Positions 55,648-64,000 of a stretch of 64,000 nt of DNA are shown here, one piece after another. How positions within the stretch are numbered: position 1 is the first letter of the stretch; the number at the start of each line of letters is the position of its first letter. A model generated the notes under the pieces. That model worked only from the letters and a program-made list of their open reading frames with translations. It searched no databases and had not been told where the DNA came from. This stretch comes from Notospermus geniculatus (taxonomy: Eukaryota > Nemertea > Pilidiophora > Heteronemertea > Lineidae). A program made the position numbers and the translations under genes. The stretch spans positions 132,541 to 196,540 of the forward strand of contig NMRB01000676.1 of NCBI GenBank assembly GCA_002633025.1, in the 5' to 3' direction.

Positions 55648-57952
55648 TCAGAATGGAAGAATCTCGTCAAAGAGAATGTACCTTTTCAGCAATGCCGGAA
55701 GAGGGAGACTGTCTGACATGGCGTTCTTCACCAACGGCGGACGAATCAACTGCCTCAGTTTAATCCGGGACAGCTGTTTCAGTGAGTAGCCTCGCAGAGC
55801 GATGTCGTCCAGCCAATGAGCGCCATCCTCTCTTCCCGTGGCTATCAACATAACCTCCTTGTACTTTTCAATGAATTCCTGAGTGGGTTTGTTGCCGCAA
55901 AGAATGACTAATTTGAAGATACAATCGAAGTTGTCGAAGGCTTTTTCGTGTTTGAATATTTTTTTCTTCTGTTCGTCCGATGCTTTCAGGTATTCTCCCA
56001 AGACGGCCGTGAATGGACCCAGTGGCTGTGAACATGTACCCCACGCCTTCATCATTAAAGTGGTGCGGTGATCTCCGAGATATTCGACGTCGTATAGTCG
56101 TACCAGGGGCGGTCGCGCTGGTCGTGGGCGCCCCAACGAAAATATTCGAAGAGCGAGTCCTCCTCATAATCGATTTGCACATCACACCTAGCCCCGGCTC
56201 TCAAAAGCTCTCCAATGACAGAGAGATTTGTTTCCCCGTCCACACGTGGACAGAGAGTGAAACATCGAAATTGATCACTACAGTAGCGCAGAGCTGAACG
56301 GCCCTCTTCATTCATGACATTGACGTTTTTCCCCCGTGAAAGACACTCCTTGACCATGTCAAGCTTACCCCACGCGCATGCGTACATCAACCCTGTAAGT
56401 CTGTCATCACATTGGTGCATTGTGCATTTATCATAAATGGGCATCCCTGCATAATCTGCACCTCGGTCAAGCAAGAGGCGAACTAGGTCAATATTCCCAT
56501 CGTCCATGGCCAATCTCAGGGGCGTCTCGTGGGGTCGTTTGGGGGACTCGTCTGGGTTTGCCCCTCGCTCCAGCAACAGCGCTGCCATCCCGAAATCACC
56601 ATTCTTACAAGCCTTTATCAACGGATATAACATAAGCTCGTTACAACGCTCTAACCGTACTCCATCATCGAGGTACCTTTTGACCAAGTTTGCATCCCCC
56701 AGGCGCGCAGCCGCATTGAGGACATAAGGCCCTTTTGTTTCCGGTTCACCTATTCCATTGTCGTGATCGAGAAAATTATGCAGAATTCTCAGACACCTTG
56801 CCTTCCACTCCTTGTGGCGAGTCTCATCACCAACATGAACAGGGTCGTTATGAATGAGACTTGTAAAAGCATTCTCTTTCCGAATCCATCTCTCAAACGT
56901 TTCGTGAGGATCTGCACCTGCAGAGAGAAGTAAACGAACCATGTCTTCGTTTGACGAATAGCACAGAGGATATTCCAAAATATTTCTTTCGATTTGTAAA
57001 AACTTTCCTCTCTTGACGTCTGCCCCATTCTCCAGCAGGAGTTGAACCATTTCGATGCTGTTACTCGATACGGCCATTTCCAACGCAGTGACCCCCTCTG
57101 ATGTGTCATTTATATCCTCAATTTCCCTCAGCTTTGCTCGGACCTGAAAAGACAACCCCGAAGTAAGAAGGCGGCCAGGCCAAGGGTTCGGAATTGAAGC
57201 ACAGGCTTGTGTCCCGCCCTTTTGCTCCGTGGGCGAAACCCCATTCCACACTGGCAGGTGCCACCTTTAGGGCCTGATTGAAAAAAGCCACAGTGGTGTA
57301 GTGGTTCGGGCCTCCGACTAGCGGTCAGAGGATCCCGGGTTCGAATCCCGCTGCTGGCGTGAGACTTTGGGCAGGTCTCTTTGCCTTACTGGCCTCTCTC
57401 CACCCAGGTGTATAAATGGGTACCGGTCGGAAATGCTCAGATTGTAGCGCTGAATGAGCAGCTCATCTGATTTCTACTGAAAGGTTTCAGGATAGACTGG
57501 GGTTAAAGTGTGAAGTCGGATGACACCTCTACCGTTGTTGATATCAGACTATAAACCCAAACTTTAACTTTTTAACTTTAATTTTATCGATATTATGCCT
57601 GGTCGGCCATGTCAATTCGATAAGAGTAAGAAAAAAATTAGCGATTTAAACCTGAACAGACTACCGGTATTCAAAATACGCGCGGCGGGAACGTCCACGC
57701 TGTCCTCTATGATCGATGAAAGTATTCCCGCTACTGTAAGCGCCCTGTTCACCATTGCACGACTGTTCCTTGTCCATATCGCAGCCTCCGAACACTACTG
57801 TACTAGACTCTATACATTTACACCCCCAATAAACCATAACGTCTAGTTCGAGTCATTATACCCATATCACAAAACGCCAAGTCGCACTCACAAACCTTTT
57901 CGAAGTCTGCATGGTAGATGGCTTTGAGCAGTTCCTCCATTTTGGACGCCAT
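55648..57952 (-). pseudogene. ASB-like array copy 2, frameshifted before the SOCS box
   Basis: Exon 1 is 57952-57896 and exon 2 starts at 57143. Compared with copy 1, one base is missing just after 56060 (AAAG/TGGTG against AAAGCTGGTG). The ankyrin reading frame therefore stops at 56055, after 382 codons in all. The SOCS-box frame continues separately from about 56136 to 55648 with an intact PLPALLKRYILF. A short altered stretch near 56095-56140 also differs from the other copies. If the base is truly missing, the product keeps its ankyrin repeats but loses the ligase-binding box; if it is a sequencing error, the gene is intact. The intron carries a SINE (57288-57580). Confidence 0.75.
57288..57580 (+). 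mobile_element. Full-length tRNA-derived SINE in the intron of ASB copy 2
   Basis: A tRNA-like head (CAGTGGTGTAGTGGTTCGGG as A box, GGGTTCGAATCCC as B box) is followed by a central domain containing CACCCAGGTGTATAAATGGG and a TTTAAC-rich tail. The other array copies have the uninterrupted sequence GAAAAAAGCATTTTATCG (for example at 59511), so only copy 2 carries it. Confidence 0.75.
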
Positions 57953-58368
57953 TTTGGTTCTTGCAATGGCGCGTAATTCAAAACGAAGAGCTGTCGTTGG
58001 TCCATCCGGGCCAACCATTTCATTTTATCTGGCAGGTCGGCACAGGTCAGTCAGCCATGCTAGTCTTTTTCACAGATTCTTCATATCCTGATAGCGGCCT
58101 GTCTTTCCCGCGGTGTGGTACGATAAATAGTCCCTAGCTACAAGCAGACCTCGCCCTATCGATACACCACGCTCGTGTCGTGGACGTGGGTACAATGTGC
58201 AGTGTAAAACAAGTGAAAGAAACACGTCTTTGGTGTATTAAATCTATTCGACTTCTGTCAGCGGTATACATTAAGGGTGTTAACATTGAAAATACAGTTT
58301 AAGTAACAAGGTAGGCTAATGGTTAATGATCGAAGAACTAGACTAGTCTTCCCTCATCCGTCTTGTTT

Positions 58369-59893
58369 TTAGAATGGAAGAATCTCGTCAAAGAGAATGT
58401 ACCTTTTCAGCAATGTCGGAAGAGGGAGACTGTCTGACATGGCGTTCTTCACCAACGGCTGACGAATCAACTGCCTCAGTTTAATCCGGGACAGCTGTTT
58501 GAGTGAGTAGCCTCGCAGAGCGATGTCGTCCAGCCAATCAGCGCCATCCTCTCTTCCCGGGGCTATCAACATAACCTCCTTGTACTTTACGCGCATGCGT
58601 ACATCAACCCTGTAAGTCTGTCATCACATTGGTGCATTGTGAATTCATCATAAATGGGCATCCCTGCATAATCTGCACCTCGGTCAAGCAAGAGACGAAC
58701 TAGGTCAATATTCCCATCGTCCATGGCCAATCTCAGGGGCGTCTCGTGGGGTCGTTTGGGGGACTCGTCTGGGTTTGCCCCTCGCTCCAGCAACAGGGCT
58801 GCCGTCCCGAAATCACCATTCTTACAAGCCTTCAACAACGGATATAATCCAAGCTCGTTACATCGCTCGAACCGTACTCCATCGTCGAGGTACCTTTTGA
58901 CCAAGTTTGCGTCCCCCAGGCACGCAGCCGCATTGAGGACATAAGGCCCTTTTGTTTCCGGTTCACCTATTCCATTGTCGTGATCGAGAAAATGATGCAA
59001 AATTCTCAGACACCTTGCTTTCCACTCCTTGTGGCGAGTCATATCAGAATCACAAACAGGGTCATTTTGAATGAGACTGGTAAAACCATTCTCTTTCCCA
59101 TCCCATCTCTCAAAGGTTTCGTAAGGATCTGCCCCTGCAGAGAGAAGTAAACGAACCATGTCTTCGTTTGGCGAATAGCACCTGAGAGAATATTCCAAAA
59201 TATTTCTTTCGAATAGAAAAAACTTTCCTCTTTTATCATGACGTCTGCCCCATTCTCCAGCAGGAGTTGAACCATTTCGATGCTGTTACTCGATACGGCC
59301 TTTTCCAACGCAGTGATGCCCTCTGATGTGTCATTTATATCCTCAATTTCTCTCAGCTTTGCCCGGACCTGCAATGAAAAGACAACCCCGAAGTAAGAAG
59401 GCGGCCAGGCCAAGGGTTCGGAATTGAAGCACAGGCTTGTGTCCCGCCCTTTTGCTCCGTGGGTGAAACCCCATTCCACACTGGCAGGTGCCACCTTTAG
59501 GGCCTGATTGAAAAAAGCATTTTATCGATATTATGCCTGGTCGGCCATGTCAATTCGATAAGAGTAAGAAAAAAATTAGCGATTTAAACCTGAACAGACT
59601 ACCGGTATTCAAAATACGCGCGGCGGGAACGTCCACGCTGTCCTCTATGATCGATGAAAGTATTCCCGCTACTGTAAGCGCCCTGTTCACCATTGCACGA
59701 ACCTGTTCCTTGTCCATATCGCAGCCTCCGAACACTACTGTACTAGACTCTATACATTTACACCCCCCAATCAACCAGAACGTCTAGTTCGAGTCATTAT
59801 TCCCATATCACAAAACGCCAAGTCGCACTCACAAACCTTTTCGAAGTCTGCATGGGAGATGGCTTTGAGCAGTTCCTCCATTTTGGACGCCAT
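58369..59893 (-). pseudogene. ASB-like array copy 3, frameshift and internal deletion
   Basis: Exon 1 is 59893-59837 and exon 2 starts at 59368. Two extra bases near 59235 (CTTTTATCATG against CTTTTCATG) break the frame after ENGADVM. At 58588 the sequence jumps from the C-terminal end directly into the CMYACA-coding region. This deletes about 488 bp present in copy 1 (53412-53899), including the last ankyrin repeats, and shifts the frame again. The SOCS-box end (58596-58369) is still readable. With two independent breaks this is almost certainly a pseudogene. Confidence 0.8.
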
Positions 59894-60311
59894 TTTGGTT
59901 CTTGCAATGGCGCGTAATTCAAAACGAAGAGCTGTCGTTGGTCCATCCGGGCCTACCATTTCATTTTATCTGGCAGGTTGGCACAGGTCAGTCAGCCATG
60001 CTAGTCTTTTTCACAGATTCTTCACATCCTGATCGGCGCCTATCTTTCCCGCGGTGTGGTACGATAAATAATCCCTAGCTACAAGCAGACCTCGCCCTAT
60101 CGATACACCACGCTCGTGTCGTGGACGTGGGTATACAATGTGCAGTGTAAAACAAGTGAAAGAAACACGTCTTTGGTGTATTAAATCTATTCGACTTCTG
60201 TCAGCGGTATACAAGGGTGTTAACATTGAAAATACAGTTTAAGTAACAAGGTAGGCTAATGGTTAACAATCGAAGAACTAGACTAGTCTTCCCTCATCCG
60301 TCTTACTGTTT

Positions 60312-61748
60312 TTAGAATGGAAGAATCTCGTCAAAGAGAATGTACCTTTTCAGCAATGTCGGAAGAGGAAGACTGTCTGACATGGCGTTCTTCACCAACG
60401 GCTGACGAATCAACTGCCTCAGTTTAATCCGGGACAGCTGTTTCAGTGAGTAGCCTCGCAGAGCGATGTCGTCCAGCCAATCAGCGCCATCCTCTCTTCC
60501 CGTGGCTATCATCATAACCTCCTTGTACTTTTCAATGAATTCCTGAGTTGGTTTGTTGCCGCAAAGAATGACTAATTTGAAGATACAATCGAAGTTGTCG
60601 AAGGCTTTTTCGTGTTTGAATATTTTTTTCTTCTGTTCGTCCGATGCTTTCAGGTATTCTCCCAAGACGGTCGTGAATGTACCCAGTGGCTGTGAACATG
60701 TACCCCATGCCTTCATCATTAAAGCTGGTGCGGTGATCCCAGAGATATTCGACGTCAGGTAGTCGTGCTGGACAATGACGCCCCAAAGAAAATATTCCAA
60801 GAGCGAAGAGTTCTCCTCATAATCGATTTGCACGTCACACCTGGCCCCGGCTTTCAAAAGCTCTCCAATAATAGCGAGATTTGTTTCCCCGTCCACACGT
60901 GGACAGAAAGTGAAAGATCGAAATTGATCACAACAGTAACGCAGAGCTGAACGGCCCTCTTCATTGATGACATTGACGTCGTTCCCCCGTGAAAGACACT
61001 CCTTGACCATGTCAAGGTTACCCCAGGCGCACGCGTACATCAACCCTGTAAGTCTATCATCACATTGGTGCATTGTGCATTCATCAAAAATGGGCATCCC
61101 TGCATAATCTGCACCTCGGTCAAGCAAGAGACGAACTAGGTCAATATTCCCATCGTCCATGGCCAATCTCAAGGGAGTCTCCGAGGGTCGTTTAGGGGAC
61201 TCGTCTGGATTTGCCCCTCGGTCCAGCAACAGGGCTGCCGTCCCGAAATCCCCATTCTTACAAGCCTTCAACAACGGATATAATCCAAGCTCGTTACAGC
61301 GCTCTAACCGCACTCCATCGTCGAGGTACCTTTTGACCAAGTTTGCATCCCCCAGGCGCGCAGCCGCATTGAGGACATAAGGCCCTTTTGTTTCCGGTTC
61401 ACCTATTCCGTTGTCGTGATCGAGAAAAGTCTGCAAAATTCTCAGACACCTTGCCTTCCACTCATTGTGGCGAGTCTCATCACCAACATGAACAGGGTCA
61501 TTATCAATGAGACTTGTAAAACCATTCTGTTGCCCATCCCATCTCTCAAACGTTTCGTGAGGATCTGCCCCTGCAGAGAGAAGTAAACGAACCATGTCTT
61601 CGTTTGGCGAATAGCACAGAGGATATTCCAAAATATTTCTTTCGACTTGTAAAAACTTTCCTCTCTTGACGTCTGCCCCATTCTCCAGCAGGAGTTGAAC
61701 CATTTCGATGCTGTTACTCGATACGGCCATTTCCAACGCAGTGACGCC
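60312..61748 (-). pseudogene. ASB-like array copy 4, 5' truncated, SOCS box kept
   Basis: A single open frame of 479 codons runs from the deletion joint at 61748 through GVTALEMAVSSN, all later ankyrin repeats and a complete SOCS box (SLKQLSRIKLRQ, LPLPTLLKRYILF). Exon 1 and the first 20 or so codons of exon 2 are missing, because this copy is joined directly to the middle of copy 5. An internal ATG at 61736 could start a product only if transcription and translation begin anew. The joint is in the same frame as copy 5 but is separated from it by a TAG. Confidence 0.75.
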
Positions 61749-63140
61749 CTAAAATTGATCACTACAGTAGCGCAGAGCTGAACGACCCTCTTCATTCATG
61801 ACATTGACGTCTTTCCCCCGTGAAAGACACTCCTTGACCATGTGAAGCTTACCCCACGCGCATGCGTACATCAACCCTGTAAGTCTGTCATCACATTGGT
61901 GCATTGTGAATTCATCATAAATGGGCATCCCTGCATAATCTGCACCTCTGTCAAGCAAGAGACGAACTAGGTCAATATTCCCATCGTCCATGGCCAATCT
62001 CAGGGGCGTCTCGTGGGATCGTTTGGGGGACTCGTCTGGGTTTGCCCCTCCCTCCAGCAACAGCGCTGCCATCCCGAAATCACTATTCTTACAAGCCTTC
62101 AACAACGGATATAATCCAAGCTCGTTACATCGCTCGAACCGTACTCCATCGTCGAGGTACCTTTTGACCAAGTTTGCATCCCCCAGGCACGCAGCTGCAT
62201 TGAGGACATAAGGCCCTTTTGTTTCCGGTTCACCTATTCCATTGTCGTGATTGAGAAAAGTCTGCAAAATTCTCAGACGCCTTGCCTTCCACTCCTTGTG
62301 GCGAGTCTCATCAGAATCATAAACAGGGTCATTTTGAATGAGACTTGTAAAACCATTCTCTTTCCCATCCCATCTCTCAAAGGTTTCGTAAGGATCTGCA
62401 CCTGCAGAGAGAAGTAAACGAACCATCTCTTCGTTTGACGAATTGCACCTGAGAGAATATTCCAAAATATTTCTTTCGAATAGTAAAAACTTTCCTCTTT
62501 TCATGACGTCTGCCCCATTCTCCAGCAGGAGTTGAACCATTTCGATGCTGTTACTCGATACGGCCTTTTCCAACGCAGTGATGCCCTCTGATGTGTCATT
62601 TATATCCTCAATTTCTCTCAGCTTTGCTCGGACCTGCAATGAAAAGATAACCCCGAAGTAAGAAGAAGGCCAGGCCAAGGGTTTGGAATTGAAGCACAGG
62701 CTTGTGTCCCGCCCTTTTGCTCCGTGGGTGAAACCCGCCCATTCCACACTGGCAGGTGCCACCTCTAGGGCCTGATTGAAGAAAGCATTATTTATCGATA
62801 TTATGCCTGGTTGGCCTTGTCAATTCGATAAGAGTAAGAAATTAGCGATTTAAACGTGAACTGACTATTCAAAATACGCGCGGCGGGAACGTCCACGCTG
62901 ACCTCTATGGTCGATGGAAGTGATTCACGCTAAGCGCCCTGTTCACACCATTGCACGACTGTTCCTTGTCCATATCTCAGCCTCCGAACACTTTTATAGA
63001 CATTTTTACACTCCCAATAAACCAGAACGTCTAGTTCGAGTCATTATACCCATATCACAAAACACCAAGTCGCACGCACAAACCTTTTCGAAGTCTTTAT
63101 GGGAGATGGCTTCGAGCAGTTCCTCCATTTTGGACGCCAT
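61749..63140 (-). pseudogene. ASB-like array copy 5, 3' truncated, stop at the fusion joint
   Basis: Exon 1 is 63140-63084 and exon 2 starts at 62633. The frame runs through the ankyrin repeats to RYCSDQF and ends in TAG at 61751-61749, exactly where the sequence switches to copy 4. The predicted product is 313 residues, all ankyrin and no SOCS box. The joint reads TTT-TAG-GGC-GTC, where copy 4 would have had GAG-GGC-GTC. A deletion of roughly one array period therefore created the stop and linked the two copies. Confidence 0.75.
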
Positions 63141-63604
63141 TTTGATTCTTGCAATGGCGCGAGTAATTGATAATGAAGAGCGGTCGGTGCTCCATCCAGG
63201 CCTGATGTTTCATTTTATCTGGCAGGTCGGCACAAATCAGTCAGCCATGCTAGTGATGCGTAGGCTACAGTTTGTTGAACGAATGAGTTTCTGCAGACCG
63301 TCCTTTTCACAGATTCCTCTCGTCATATCCTGAGATCGCGGATCTTTCCCGCGGTGTGGTACGATAAATAGTCCCTAGCTACAAGTAGATCTCGCCCTAT
63401 CGATACACCACGCTCGTGTCGTGGACGTGGGTACAATGTGCAGTGTAAAACAAGTGAAAGAAACACGTCTTTGGTGTATAAAATCTATTCGACTTCTGTC
63501 AACGGTATACAATGGTGTTAACATTGAAAATACAGTTTATGTAACAAAGGCAATGGTAATAATCGAATAACTAGACTAGTCTTCCCTCATCCGTCTAATT
63601 GCTT

Positions 63605-64000
63605 TCAGAATGGAAGAATCTCGTCAAAGAGAATGTACCTTTTCAGCAATGTCGGAAGAGGGAGACTGTCTGACATGGCGTTCTTCACCAACGGCTGACG
63701 AATCAACTGCCTCAGTTTAATCCGGGACAGCTGTTTCAGTGAGTAGCCTCGCAGAGCGATGTCGTCCAGCCAGTCAGCGCCATCCTCTCTTCCCGTGGCT
63801 ATCATCATAACCTCCTTGTACTTTTCAATGAATTCCTGAGTGGGTTTGTTGCCGCAAAGAATGACTAATTTGAAGATACAATCGAAGTTGTCGAAGGCTT
63901 TTTCGTGTTTGAATATTTTTTTCTTCTGTTCGTCCGATGCTTTCAGGTATTCTCCCAAGACGGCCGTGAATGGACCCAGTGGCTGTGAACATGTACCCCA
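63605..64000 (-). CDS. ASB-like array copy 6, C-terminal part (cut by window end)
   Basis: The open frame runs from the window edge to TAA at 63607-63605 and covers the GEYLKASDEQKKK region and a complete SOCS box (SLKQLSRIKLRQ, LPLPTLLKRYILF). The ankyrin part and exon 1 lie beyond 64000. No break is seen in the visible part. Confidence 0.8.
   Translation of the reverse strand, partial: WGTCSQPLGPFTAVLGEYLKASDEQKKKIFKHEKAFDNFDCIFKLVILCGNKPTQEFIEKYKEVMMIATGREDGADWLDDIALRGYSLKQLSRIKLRQLIRQPLVKNAMSDSLPLPTLLKRYILFDEILPF

Noticed and set aside
57288-57365. tRNA gene on the plus strand
   Set aside because: The A and B boxes are present, but the sequence runs straight into a SINE central domain and tail and no acceptor stem closes, so it is the head of a SINE.

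Overview
The window is metazoan nuclear DNA. Genes are split by GT-AG introns and nested among many short non-autonomous transposons, tRNA-derived SINEs and minisatellites. Frequent TACATGTA/TACCGGTA words and the repeat families suggest a marine invertebrate, most likely a lophotrochozoan (mollusc, brachiopod or annelid); other marine phyla are not excluded. Single N characters (12055, 18550, 28561, 31175, 39797, 40886) mark joins in a draft assembly of a very polymorphic genome. Several local duplications flank these Ns and look like both haplotypes placed in tandem.

1-44420 (+) is a VPS13D gene (intermembrane lipid-transfer protein) whose 5' exons lie outside the window. Its order is unusual: central exons (copy A, 70-8574), then N-terminal exons (8575-14182), then the central exons again (copy B, 14783-21669), then the rest to the stop at 44420. 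The A-to-N-terminal junction lies inside one exon, has no N, and keeps the reading frame. This is what an internal tandem duplication of exactly 2,250 codons would give, though an assembly chimera is possible. Copy B is interrupted at 18550 and lacks most of the largest exon. The C-terminal half shows six adaptor-binding (VAB) repeats, an ATG2_C-like helical region and a PH-like end. The ubiquitin-binding UBA segment usual in VPS13D is not found.

46578-48625 (+) is a complete five-exon mitochondrial Mn superoxide dismutase (227 aa) with all metal ligands. 49664-50526 (-) holds the two 3' exons of a RERG/RASL-type Ras-like GTPase; its P-loop exon is not found nearby. 50527-52910 is repeat-rich: a foldback element, a field of ACGT motifs at exact 11-bp spacing, and a GTAC minisatellite.

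52912-64000 (-) is a tandem array of two-exon genes encoding ankyrin-repeat proteins that end in a SOCS box (ASB-like, predicted Cullin-5 ubiquitin-ligase substrate receptors). One copy is intact, one is frameshifted before the SOCS box, one has a frameshift and a deletion, two are fused by a deletion with an in-frame stop at the joint, and one is cut by the window edge. The array is evolving by unequal exchange and decay.
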